A stretch of DNA of 42,631 nt. Origin: Cytidiella melzeri. Lineage: Eukaryota > Basidiomycota > Agaricomycetes > Polyporales > Irpicaceae. The translations under genes and the position numbers were made by a program. Below the pieces are notes generated by a model, which saw only the letters and a program-made list of their open reading frames with translations, was not told the DNA's origin and searched no databases. Of the stretch, positions 20,651 through 31,154 are shown one piece after another (the first letter of the stretch is position 1; each line of letters starts with the position of its first letter). The stretch lies in contig JABYQR010000371.1 in assembly GCA_022592445.1 (NCBI GenBank), forward strand, positions 1 to 42,631, in the 5' to 3' direction.

Positions 20651-21871
20651 CTAGCACAGTTCTACACAAATTCGATCAAACAGAAGCGCAACACTGCTCA
20701 AGGCCTCTTCCGCGTTGTAAGGCACATCACACAAGAAGGACGTCTGCTGAATTCGTAATTCTGTGATAAACCCCTCCGCGCGAAGCAACTTCGCTTTCTC
20801 TTCGCGAACTTGAGTAGTACACCTGTCCCTAGACCCGGCGGCGGCCGCAATGGCCTCGTCGTTGTCAAGGCATGCGTGATAGCTCTGTTGGAACAACAAC
20901 TTTTTCCACCACGGAAATGGAGAACATCTTCGGCGATGAGACCTTGTGACGTTTGCTACAACACCCTGCATGAGATCTAGGCGAGCGAGGACTTGAGTAT
21001 AGAGCTTGTCCTGACGATGGATACCTGGTACGATCTCAGATAGATCTTGCTGTGTTACGGTCAAGACCACGGTGTACTCTTCTCCGAGTTTGTCGGCAGT
21101 GGGTGTGTTGCATATATCGTAAGTGCGGCTTGAGAATATTGGGGAGATATACAACCAGGCTCTATTCCACCACCCGTGACAGCTGTTGATAGCGCGGAGA
21201 CTGTGTTTTTCTGCGAGGGAGAATCTGTACACAATATTAATGTGTACGTTCCATAGCACATATCAGCGGCTTTGAGCTTACCTGTCATGCATTAATGTTA
21301 TTTGAGCCGAGTGGTTATGCCTTCCGTCGCTCGCCTCTGAACTCAAAGCTTTGACTTGCGACATGATGTCTACCAGGTGACTGGCACAGGGCAGTGTGCT
21401 AGAGCCAACGATGTAGATGGTGGAATCGATGTCGAGGCATGCCTCTAAAGCGGGCCCGGTATTGAGACCGCACGTTGCAGAGGGCTTGCCGATGGTAGTG
21501 GGAGGAGGAGTACTAGCGACGGGAGGCGGATTGTGAGGCGCGTAACTTGCCAGCGTGCTCACGCAGAAGGACGGGGCGGTGTTGAACATGGTGCAGAAAG
21601 AGATGGTCACGCTGCTGCTGACGTTGAGAACACCTGTACCAAGCAGAGAGACGACCAGCCAGATGCTGAAAAGGACAGAGGGGACTTGAAACAGACGCCA
21701 CCCAAGAAGAGTTGCCAGCCAAAGCATGTTGCTCGTGCAGTCGTGACTACGGGCGTTTCGTTCTTGAAGGTCGAAGGTGATGTTTTGTTCTTGAAGGTTG
21801 GGTGTGGCCCTCGGAAAGTGAGTGACCTTCATACTGTCAACATAAGAAACAACTAGTTGTATCATGTACAT
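20651..21871 (-). CDS. Unknown protein with one membrane segment, at least two exons
   Basis: The upstream exon (21871 to about 21293) carries a hydrophobic run W-L-A-T-L-L-G-W-R-L-F-Q-V-P-S-V-L-F-S-I plus L-V-V-S-L-L-G-T-G-V-L, predicting one transmembrane helix or a hairpin. A Cys-containing outer segment follows (C-G-L-N-T-G-P-A-L-E-A-C). A GTAAGC donor near 21282 joins, after an intron ending TGTACAG, to the exon that finishes at 20651. That exon is largely soluble and contains R-R-R-C-S-P-F-P-W-W-K-K. Frame is kept across the junction. The start is uncertain because an upstream exon may precede 21871. No family is recognised; it resembles lineage-specific fungal membrane proteins only in general layout. 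Confidence 0.4.
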
Positions 21872-22072
21872 TTGTCAAAAGCCTTAGAATACAAAGCACC
21901 GATGAACTCACCCGCAGTGCCCCATTGCATATTCTCAGCTTTCTGCGAGAACAAAGACACCTGATCACGTGCGTCATCTCCCGGCCTTGAGGTTGGACAA
22001 ATGGATTTGTGGAGGAGAGGGGGGATGTACTACAAGTCACAAGTCAAGTTGTGGGATGGCGAGGCTGCATAC

Positions 22073-22741
22073 TCAGCGGAGCAGGAGCAAGCTTTCAGGC
22101 AGATCCGAGTCTTCGTCAAGATACATGGTGATTCGGGATGGAAGTCCAAAGTCTCCCGCGCCTTCTGAGAGAACATCCAGCTGAACCGATCCGAGGTCGT
22201 ATTGATAGTGTGAGAATGAATGCCGAAAAGAACGCCGTCTTTGGATGCCAGTAGCGCAGAGGGAACAGTGGGTGGACCTTGGTGACTGGTTCAGGCCCAC
22301 GCAAAAGTTTGTAGTCAGAAAATGTAGACAGCAGGAGCAATAATCTTCACCGTCAATTTCAAACACGCTCAAGCTCCTTCTTAGTGTCCGCCGCGGGGTC
22401 AGGCGGAGGCGAGGGGGCCTGTGCATGAGGCATGAGGGCATCAAGGTGATCATTGCAAGTGGCTTATAGCCCATAAGTTGAACATACAAGATCTAGCTAG
22501 AATGCAGTTGCGTGTTGTGATTATTAAAAGGTATGTTGGATGGGTGCATTGTGGGAATGAACTCACCTTTGCTACGAAGATACAAGGACAAGGGGATATT
22601 TTTGTTGGGGGTGGCGGGGAAATTGAACGCAGACGAGCAACTTAATGCCAGCGCGAGCGTGTGAAGGGTTGCCGATGGTACCAGCAACATAAGCATCGTG
22701 CAGTCTCCCCGAGGCAGAGTAGTCGAGCGTTCAACTTTCAA
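22073..22741 (-). CDS. Possible upstream exons of the unknown membrane protein
   Basis: A frame from ATG at 22741 has a hydrophobic N-terminal half (T-L-H-T-L-A-L-A-L-S) and ends at a good donor (AAAG/GTGAGT near 22567). An acceptor TAG near 22499 opens a second frame to 22073 with five Cys in C-S-C-C and C-S-L-C arrangements. Whether these exons belong to the gene at 20651-21871 or to a separate one is unclear, since two frames look coherent in 22116-22489. Low confidence. Confidence 0.25.
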
Positions 22742-23599
22742 TGTTCGTGCCTCGGAATCTCTTGTCTAGCATCGTGGTGCCATGAGCATGAGCAGAATGA
22801 CAATCGATAGTGAGCTTCTTGGTTGTGAGAGTACCCATCTGCAGCCTGTTGATCAAAGCTCACAGTTACACGGAGGGCGATGACCAGGATTGTGGATGGC
22901 CGCAAGTCGAACTTGAGGGCGAAGGCGAGGATGGAGAAGCATGCTTAGACCGATGGTCACCGTGACGGTGACGGCGCAGGCAGGTGAAGACAAGTGCCTA
23001 AACAGGGCGCTAGCTAGGGTTATAGGCTGCCTCTTGTCAACGTCTCTTACTAGTATCTCGCCTCGCCTCTCTTGCTCTCTCGCCTCTCTTGCCGTGCTCA
23101 CTGGTATCTAGCTGCTCGACTTGAAGCCATCTACAACAATACAATGACTGGGTGAAGAAGCTGGGTACCAAGCCGTATTGACGGCTTCCTTCTCTATGCC
23201 CCAGAGCCGCAGATCCTTAGCAATATCTCCAGCCCCAGTCTTGTGTCCTTGTGTCGTGCACACCCTCGTGCTACCACTGCATCGTTTGCCATCAGAAGCA
23301 AGAAGGCGCTACCACTACCGCTTCCCCATCTGACGCACCCACTCTCCACGCAGCCCTCTCCGCCCGCTCAGCAACCTCTTTGACAGTGCCTTCACCTTGA
23401 GCATCTGCAGCCCCATGAGCCCACCATAGCCGCGCGCTACTCCCCAGCCTGAGGAATGCTTATGCCGACTACCCTTTCAAGCGCAGACTCCAGAGCTCGC
23501 CAGGCTCTCCAAGCTCTGATCTCCCTCACGCACCCCATTATGGTGCAGTATTTAACAGTAATCACAACCTATCACAATAGAGCTCCTCACTATCACGTC
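22742..23599. other. Stretch with no recognised gene
   Basis: CT-rich sequence with short frames only. A purine-rich block at 22890-22990 and a pyrimidine-rich block at 23040-23100 suggest promoter-type sequence. No domain is identified. Confidence 0.3.
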
Positions 23600-24350
23600 A
23601 CTGCAGCCCTATATATACTGGAGCTGTTTCTCGTCTGTCCCACCACTGGGTTGCGGGGTGTTTCTGGACAACGGTCGCCGGTGGAGGTGCTTCAGTTGTC
23701 TACTTTGATGCTATCGCTGCCCACACGAGTTCCCGAACGAGCTCGCCAACTGCAGTGATCAGTATCACTCTGGTGCACCCACAGAGGGCCAGACAGACAA
23801 ATATGTGAGGACCATAGGTAAGCCAACTATTGTACTCTGAAGTATGTCGATCTAACAACAATTGCAGCGGACTTGATGAGCCGCGGTATCGCCACCTTCA
23901 AGGGTATCATCCGAGCCTCCAAGGAATACAAGGGCCCTCTCATTTCGCACAATGTCACAATGTCAAGATTTTTGCTCGTCGTGGTTCCAACTACCAGGAA
24001 GGTGGAAGGGCTCAAGGCTATGCCCCTCCTTGCTTATAGAGTGGTGTCGAGATCAACGTACACGGCCCAGACACCCATCCACATCACTGCCCACTGCTAT
24101 CGTCCCTCTCACGTCAAGGAACCAGAGCAAACCCAAGGAACCCTCCACTGCGTCCCTCCCACTCCAGCTGTCCCTGGCCCCCTCAAGGCGACCGTTGAGA
24201 TTGGTGGCGCTGAAACACATGCTCTCGGGGTTGGCTTGCTGCTGATGGCGGTCGTGTGCAAGCCAACGACCAGATCGTGCACTTTAATACCACTGAGCAG
24301 ACCTCTCGTCTCTATGGTTCAGGTCTTTTGTTCCACAATTCCACAATGAT
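23600..24350 (+). pseudogene. ATP-citrate lyase fragment, collapsed
   Basis: Pieces in shifting frames match the middle of fungal ATP-citrate lyase in the right order. They are W-T-T-V-A-G-G-G-A-S-V-V-Y-F-D-A-I-A-A-H (23657-23716), E-F-P-N-E-L-A-N, S-G-A-P-T-E-G-Q-T and T-I up to an intron ending TTGCAG near 23867. After it come A-T-F-K-G-I-I-R-A-S-K-E-Y (about 23890-23928), N-V-K-I-F-A-R-R-G-S-N-Y-Q-E-G (about 23955-24000), G-V-E-I-N-V-Y-G-P-D-T-H and a damaged tail with M-I-Y-P-F. The enzyme cleaves cytosolic citrate to acetyl-CoA. At least three frameshifts, a deletion of the G-G-G-I-A-N segment and absence of both ends show this is not functional. An intron is kept, so it is a DNA-level duplicate rather than a retrocopy. 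Confidence 0.75.
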
Positions 24351-25257
24351 CTATCCCTTTGATGCACTGCTACCATCCTCACCTATTTAACTCGCAGACA
24401 TCATGCGTTAAACTTCTACACGAGCTAGTTGATGTCGTCTAGCTCAATTCAGGCTCTGGATGTCTGGATGGAAATCAAAAACAAGGAAGCGCGAGATGCG
24501 GCACCAGTAGCACGCTATGCAAGGTTCGCGTTCCTCTTACACTCACGACGGCGAGACGTTACGGCTGACAGGTCATTCTCAGGTAGCTCTATAGTGTCCG
24601 ATTGCTGAGTTCGTACATCTGTCGGTACAGGGCACAATGACACATCCTGAGGTGAGTGGTTACGCCTGCGTAATCTCATCGGCTCTGCTTCTGATTGAGC
24701 ACTCTCAGGCAAACGTGGAAATTTTGCACACCAACCGGGACATTTGGGAGCACTGGACCTCATAGTGCAAGCTTTATATTGACATAGGATCCGGATGCTT
24801 GACAGTCGGATCTGCTCTGCTTGGTGCGCAGCAGAACTTGCTCTACCGGTGGCGCCCTGCTTACCAATCTGTGGGATCAAGGAGTACTACTTGGACTTAA
24901 CACCCTGTCACTCTCAACGCCACATAGCGAGCCTCGTCCGCCAGTGCGCTGGCAGGCAATGGAGCACTGTGAACAAAGGTGACCGGATGACGCGCGCAGC
25001 CATATATTTCAGCAATTTCAGGCAGAGGGAGTCTGCGTTCACTAGTCTCTGTTGGTCTAGCGAACATCACCGTCTCCCTCCGGATTCCAGTACTGTTGCT
25101 GGAACATCCGTGCTCTGGGCTTAGGCGACATGTTTCCAGCTTTGGATCACCATGGGCCATGGAGCAATGATAAAGAGTTAAAATTGCAATGTACTACGCA
25201 GGCCGCTGGAATGTATGTACAGATGTACGGTACATTGTAACCTCTTTAGCCTTTGAA
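24351..25257. other. Stretch with no recognised gene
   Basis: Frames of 80-120 codons exist on both strands (for example 24515-24880 minus) but show no motif, conserved spacing or splice signals that I can support. Confidence 0.35.
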
Positions 25258-25260
25258 ATG

Positions 25261-26471
25261 TTACACAGTACTTCCAGATGCGGGAATTTGAAGGAAAAAA
25301 TTATTCCAGAAGCTCTCAGAGGCTGCTTCATTAGCAGGCATTGCCGCACTGGCCTGTCCTTCCTCGTCCAAAAGCGGTATATCTTCGATGAGACCCCTGA
25401 TGGCGTAGGCGTGCATAGGAGCAGTTGTGATGATTGCTCGGCAGGTCGGACAGCTGTATTGGGGCCCCGGACGAAGATTCCAGTTCACTCGATACTCTGC
25501 CGCAAACATTTTGCAATCACAAAGTGAAAGATTGGCACGCGTGAGATATTCACAATACTGGTGCAGAATTGGCCCAAAGGTATTGTATTCGGGGTTCTCT
25601 GTCCTCCATTCTTCCCGAGCGGAATCAAACCAAACAAACAGGCATTCCTTGCAAAATGTATGTCCGCATTTTAAACTGATTTTTGGTTTGCGTAACATGA
25701 ATCATCCTTCACCAATTCAAACAAAGGAGAATAGAACGCATGTGTGAGGGGACCTAATCCTGGACGTGCAGAATATGCACGAAATGTGTTCGCGAAGTTA
25801 ATTTAGGAGACCAGAAGTATAGGTACGGTGAGAATCAAGCGTTTGAGCCATCTCTCCTATTTTCTATCAGATATGTTAGAGATGATGTTGGGGTAAATCC
25901 TGAAATATGGTACGCGCCTCTTCATACCCCTCAGCCATGCTTTCTAAGTCCTTTACCCTTGTCTCTAGTGTTCGAACGGTATCCTTTAACAGCTGCTCCT
26001 GCCAAAAAAATTCCTCAGACGACTGCGACCTGAGTGAGAACGTAGGATACATACTTTGTAGCTCAACCCTTGAATCCTGCTGTTCAATTCCGTGATAGTT
26101 TCCTGGGCTTGTTTCTTCTGTCGAATGATTGATTGATGAGCTTTAGTCAATCATAATTCCAGGTAAGGTACGCACCTCATCTTCTAACGCCTGAACCCTG
26201 GTGTTCAACTTGGCCACATTGTCTCGTATCTTCTTTTCCTGCAATAGTAGTTTACTTCGAGTCAGTGACTTCGAGGAGGATGCCACAGCCAAAAACTCAC
26301 CTCTTCTAATTCTGTGATCCTTTTCTGGAGATCAGAAATGGCCTGCGAGGAAGAGACTTTAAGAGTATGGCGTGTATACTGTGCATGCCTCTTCTTTCTT
26401 GCTGGTTTACCAACACTTGTGGCACCTCCGTCAGATGATAGTATTTCAATGACTGATGCGTCTGACTCCAT
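25261..26471 (-). CDS. Coiled-coil RING-finger protein with N-terminal SUMO-interaction-like motif
   Basis: Exon 1 (26471-26301) starts M-E-S-D-A-S-V-I-E-I-L-S-S-D, a hydrophobic core followed by acidic/serine residues as in SUMO-interaction motifs. A basic patch K-P-A-R-K-K-R-H and the start of a coiled coil follow. Exons 2 (26238-26176) and 3 (26117-26055) are exactly 63 nt, phase 0, each coding 21 coil residues; exon 4 (from 25998) repeats the pattern. The terminal exon (25698-25261) has L-K-C-G-H-T-F-C-K-E-C-L, a long insert with C-D-C, and C-P-T-C, the middle and end of a RING. The first C-x2-C is probably C-I-F-C near 25767-25779, but I could not join it in frame to the rest. SIM plus RING is the layout of SUMO-targeted ubiquitin ligases. 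Function depends on whether that first Cys pair is expressed. Confidence 0.6.
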
Positions 26472-26567
26472 TTGCCACTGGTTGTTATAAACTCGAAGTC
26501 TGTAGACAGCAGGGGCAGAAGAGAACGTGCAGGACTGTGAGTGTTTGCTACAGAAAACTATTTGTAT

Positions 26568-26889
26568 CTCAAACCGGCATGGCGTAGAGGACCTCGGGTG
26601 ACAGTCAAGCGAAGATCTTTATGCCTTTGCACTGGCATTCTCTCCAGATCTGTCAATACAAAAGTTAACAATGATCGATGCTCCGTCAGGCTGCTCAGTG
26701 CTCAGTACCAATATGAAAGCAGCTCATACATACTGGGGTAGAAGACTGACCAGAAATATCAGTTATAAGATGTCCGTCCGCCATAAGATTTTGTCCTTTG
26801 TGCGCATTGCGCACGAAAACCTTACTGATGAAAGCCGAGGATAGCTGAGAAATATATATTACGCGCCTGTTCCGAGGTACCTGGAGCAA
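26568..26889 (-). CDS. Unknown two-exon ORF
   Basis: A frame from 26889 (M-L-Q-V-P-R-N-R-R-V-I-Y-I-S) reads to a GTATGT donor near 26731. A TTGACAG acceptor near 26652 opens an exon reading D-L-E-R-M-P-V-Q-R-H-K-D-L-R-L to a stop at about 26568. The junction is in frame and the splice sites are good, which argues for a real transcript. No family is recognised and the 5' end may extend further right. It lies about 100 bp upstream of the RING gene start, on the same strand. Confidence 0.3.
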
Positions 26890-27057
26890 CTAGAGGCTGG
26901 TTACAAACCTATACGTGCCCAGGGTTGCGGATCGCACTCAGGCTCCTTGTCACGGTCGAGTTCCCGCGTTGACGCGTTGACGGGCCTCAGTATATATGCA
27001 GCACAGCGCAACGGCGATACATGCCTCAAGTGGGCTGTGACTTGCCTTGAAACCCGC

Positions 27058-28906
27058 TGAGACACTGAGTCACGCTTCAAACTAAGAACAACCTTAAAGA
27101 CAACACAACCAACCACAAAGTGGCAATAGAAGTGTAAAGGTGTGGAAGCGCGGAAGTGTTAAAGTAATGCGAGGTGGTCTAAGAGTCCTAGTTTTACCTG
27201 TGCTAAAAGAGCGACAAGGTTTTTGTGATAAAATTTATATGAAGGGAGCTAGACGGGCAACTACCACGCGTATCGCGGGTAAAAGGGCAAGTCGGCGCGG
27301 TGAAAGTGAAAGAGTTATAGCGCGGCTCAAAGAGAACGCGCGGGAGATGTTGCGGCTTGTAGGAAAACGGCGCGCGGGGGGATGCAGAAGATAAACGCAG
27401 GCACAATATGAATCTCGAACACAAACACGGTCGCTGGTGAAGATGAAATAGTCGCTGTAAAACGCGGGCGCAGTGAAAGTGAACGCAGTAAGCTCAACGC
27501 AGTGAAGATGAAACGCAACGCAGTAACACAGTAAAATAACGCAGTTAAAAAGCAAAGGCAGTATAACGAAGCCGAAAGGAAACGTAAGAGAAAGATAAAC
27601 TAATAGCGCGCGGGTCGCAGCGGAAGGCTATGTGAGATCGCCGTCAATTGGACTCGGCAGACTGCGCGCGGGGGCGGTAGTGTGGAACCACACCTCCCGA
27701 GCGGCGATGCGTATTACAGGCAAACGCGTGGCCAACGACGACGGTGGTAGAGCTGGTAAGGTTGAACTGCACTAGTTCGCACTCGTGATCCTCGCCTTCA
27801 AAGTCTGGAGATAGCCAGCAATCTGGGTGCGGCGCGCGCGGGCGATCGCAGTCGAGCGGGACGAAAGGTCCTGTACGTAGGGGAATTGGGTGGTCGCTCT
27901 GAGTGTCGCAATAGGAGCAGTTATCAAGCGAGTCCGCGACAGAGGTGACGGACGACGCTGGCAAGGGTGATTTAGGAGTTGATCTCTCAGGGGAGACCGT
28001 AGGCGCTGCCGGGGGCTCTGGCGGCGGCGTGGGCGCGGGGATGATTGGATAACGGCGTAGAATCTCGCGCGGGCGTGGGCTGTAAGGGCAACGGCCGCTG
28101 GGTGAATGGGGAACAGTGGGACAGCAGCGGCAGACTCGAGGCGGGTTGTCGTTGTAAGACGCCGCGGGCATAAACGTGGAGGAGATCGCAATGAGGCAAC
28201 GCAGAAGAAGCTACAGCTAGGGACGCGAAGAGACTCCCTCGACGCGAACGCAAAGTGTAAAGTGTACTCTGGAAACTGGGGTGTGGATTGATTCCCCTTC
28301 TGCGCAGTACAAACAACACCTTCATATATATCCTAAAGACCCTCTCCTAAACCTTTCCTTCTATGTCCTAAACCCAAACGCGAGAGTGAGGAAACGGGGC
28401 GGCAGAATACTTCCGTCTGCGGAGGCAAAAATGCCCAGCGAGTCGACACCCGGCGGGACACAGCGTTGGTCGACGCGGAATAGCGGCGCGCGCACTTGCG
28501 CTGAAGAGGCGCCAACCGTTGCGAGCAGGTGATGAGGCGCCGTCCAAGAGTTCAACAGCGTGGCGTGATAGGAGCCTTCCTGAAACGGGGTTCACGCGTC
28601 AAGTTTCTTCTACCGTTGGTCCGACCCGCGTCCGAAACTCTTGGTGGCTGGCCGGCCCATGCTCCAATGCAAAAAGTGGCGTGTCTGTGTGTCAGAGTTC
28701 GGTGCGATTCCTCGGCCTCGGATGTTTCCGGCGCATTGCTCCTTGTCAAGTCCTCGGATCCTCGGCGGACTCCTTGTGACCTCGGCGAGCTCCTCGTGCT
28801 CGTGACGCTGGGAAAGTGGAGGGACTTGCCACTCAGGATGACGCGGGCCGCGCAAATGGCGGGCTTCTGCCGGTTCTCCACGCCTAGCCGATTTCCGGGC
28901 ATATCA
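27058..28906 (-). repeat. 3' LTR of element B (about 1.85 kb)
   Basis: The boundary at 27058 is firm because it matches the right LTR. The other boundary is inferred: reading the minus strand, the polypurine tract at 28920-28907 is followed by TG at 28906, giving TG...CA ends. A TATATAT box on the minus strand at about 28320-28332 would start transcription near 28290. The 1.85-kb length is long for a fungal Gypsy LTR and cannot be confirmed because the other LTR is truncated after 445 bp. Confidence 0.65.
27644..28191 (-). CDS. Proline-rich ORF inside the LTR
   Basis: A minus-strand frame ending at 27644 (stop) begins around 28171-28191, about 100 bp after the predicted LTR transcription start. 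It is Pro/Ser/Thr-rich with P-T-P-P-P-E-P-P-A-A-P, then N-C-S-Y-C-D-T-Q-S-D-H-P, P-D-F-E-G-E-D-H-E-C-E-L and a terminal G-H-A-F-A-C-N-T-H-R-R. The second half has varied composition and looks genuinely coding. No family or function is recognised. It may be an LTR-encoded accessory protein; the matching part of the right LTR is missing, so conservation between LTRs cannot be tested here. Confidence 0.35.
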
Positions 28907-28920
28907 TTCTCCCCCCAACT
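28907..28920 (-). other. Second polypurine tract of element B
   Basis: On the minus strand the sequence AGTTGGGGGGAGAA is preceded by GGATTTT and followed by TG of the LTR. It is near-identical to the tract at 30933-30948. Confidence 0.65.
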
Positions 28921-29085
28921 AAAATCCGAACCGTCCCCGGTTCTTGCGTGGCAAGTCGAACCGTGGGAACTCTGACCACGAGGCTCCTCGCGCTATTGTG
29001 TCGTTGGACTTCGAGTTTTGCGCCCTCTCTTCCTCTGCTTCTCCGCATCTGCTTCCTCTCCAACTTTGCTTCCGCTTCTCTCAAC

Positions 29086-30739
29086 ATGTCAGCCCAAGCC
29101 TCCTCTTCTCGCCGCGTTGCTCCTCGCCCTGCCACCCGGCGCAACCGCTCTCCGCTTCGCACTATGACCGCCCGCGTGGGACGAGGTCCAACGCCTCCAC
29201 CGCTCTCCCCTGCTGAGCAGTTGCTCGCCGTGCGCGAGCAGCTCGCAGCTTCCTCGGCCGTCTTAGACTCTGTTCTGCGGATACGTGCTGATCTGACTGG
29301 TGGGTGGGTCGCAGAGGTCATTTAGATCTTCGTAAGTACCCCTTCCTTTCCTACTACCTCTCCGTTCACCCTCCCTTCCAGCAAGCGTACGAGGATGTCT
29401 CCCCACTCTGCGAGGACCAGGGCACCAACCTGGCCTTCCTCGACCTTTTCTCGCCTTTCGCTGCCGAGGAACACCGCGTCCGCCTGCTGCAAGCCCAGCA
29501 GGTCGCCCTCCGCAATTCCCTTTGTCCTCTCTGGCGCAGCCTCAGCGCCCACCTCCGCCAAGCTTCCTACGTCGAGGCCCCCATCGTCGAGCTCCTGCTC
29601 GAATGGGACTGGTGGGTTGGCGACTGGCCCAAACACGAGGCCGACCTGGATGCTGAGGGCTCCGCCAATGAGCACAAATCCTCGGCTTCAAGGTCGCGGT
29701 CTGCCAGCGTTGCGCGGGAGCCGGAGCTCGTCGTGATCGAGCTCACAGACGAGGACAAGGACGAGGCGCAGCCGCGTCCTCCGCTGAAGCGCAAGAGGGC
29801 AGCCTCTTCCGCGTCTCTCGAGGTGAGGGCCGGGCCACCGGCCAAACAACTTTCTCAGGCGCAGCAAGACCAGCTGCAAGGCGTGGGTCCCAACCCGCTC
29901 ACCGGCGAGGAATGGCGTAACCTGCCAACGCACTGGACCGCGACCACGGTCGCCCTTGGCGAGAGCCGGGTGCGTCCTTGCTTTCTCTTTTCCGCTGTCC
30001 ATCTCCACTAACCTCCCTACCTCTCTAGTGCGACTATTGCAAAGAAAAGGCCGTCGAGCGGTGCTACCGTCCCAGCAACGGTACACGGTGCTTCCGGTGC
30101 CTGCCTTGCGCGGACATCAAGCACGCTTGCCAGTTCAACGGCAAGCCTTTTGACGAGGTCGCGCCGGACGCCGACCAGATGCAGGAGGATGCTCAGGTCG
30201 TCGACGAGGAGCCGGCCGCCCCCCTCTCTGCGTCCTCCGCCGCCACCTCTCGCCCTCAGGTTGCCGCTTCCGTCGCCTCCGACGGCAAGGGCAAGGGCAA
30301 GGCCCCCGCTTCTCCTCCTCGCGTCGCTACCGCAGGTCCCAGCAGCCTCAAGATGGATGTGGTGGTGTCCCCTCTGCGACCTGAGCTGCATCGCCCTCAG
30401 GACGCCCGACCTCCCTCTCCTCACCCTCCGCCTGTCGCCTTCAACGTCGACGACGTCCTTGAGGAGGTGCCCGGCCGATCCGCAGAGCTCCCTGGCGGCG
30501 CTCCTCCCGCTCCTGCCCCTGCTCGCGTGACCAACCGGGTGGTACTTCAACAGTACCTCACCGGCCTCAAGACCGAGCTCGACGCCGTCCTTAGTCGGCG
30601 CACCGTTGGCGAGGCGCGGATGGCAGCGCTGCGCACCAACGCTTCGCTGTACAAAGCAAAGATCTTGGCCGCGCGGCGCGAGTTGGAGCAGGTCATCGCT
30701 GAGGAGGCCTCTCTCTTCGCTGGTCCATCGCGCCGGTAG
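29086..30739 (+). CDS. Cys-rich spliced gene, antisense to element B
   Basis: ATG at 29086 opens an exon with a basic start (R-R-V-A-P-R-P-A-T-R-R). An intron of about 50 nt ends CTTCCAG at 29381, the second exon runs from 29382 to about 29969, and a 60-nt intron ends at 30028. The last exon starts with a Cys cluster, C-x2-C-x7-C-x8-C-x2-C-x2-C-x6-C (about 30029-30135), probably zinc-binding. A Pro/Ala-rich linker and a C-terminal coil (about 30535-30735) follow. The second exon has W-D-W-W-V-G-D-W, a SUMO-interaction-like V-V-I-E-L-T-D-E-D and a K-R-K-R nuclear-signal-like patch. The join of exon 1 is uncertain because its frame meets TAG at 29323-29325. The gene is GC-rich, open over about 500 codons and opposite to pol. 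I know no named family; a DNA-binding or gag-like role is inference. Confidence 0.6.
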
Positions 30740-30932
30740 GGGTTGCTAGGATGTCGCTGGTTGCCGCTGTCTCTGTCTGTCGCTGTCAGTATAATCTGTA
30801 CTAGTCCTTTGCAATGCATTGTTTTTGCCGCTGTTTTTATGAGTGAATGAAGGAAAGGGAGAAATTTCAGAAAAAAAATAAATAAAGAATGAATGAATAA
30901 AATGCGAGGCTTGGGTGTGAGGCGCATGTGTA

Positions 30933-30948
30933 TCCCTCCCCCCAACTA
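30933..30948 (-). other. First polypurine tract of element B
   Basis: On the minus strand, TAGTTGGGGGGAGGGA lies about 200 bp after the integrase stop, where a Gypsy polypurine tract is expected. It is preceded by GGCAAATTTTAT. Confidence 0.65.
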
Positions 30949-31154
30949 ATAAAATTTGCCCTGTCCTCAGGGCGCAGGCGTCGTATATGTGAAACAAAAT
31001 GTTAGCGCAAACAACTCTCAGTAAGTCATCATGGAATCGCCGCGCACAAAAATGGTAGTCCGAAAGATATGAAAGAAAAAATACGCGAGACGCAGCCAAG
31101 AAAAATGGAAACAATATAATATAAAATTACAACTCATCGTCGAGTGTGTTGCGC

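Noticed and set aside
28552..28902. ORFs on both strands in the GC-rich LTR edge
   Set aside because: GC-rich sequence gives long chance frames in several phases; no motif or splice support.
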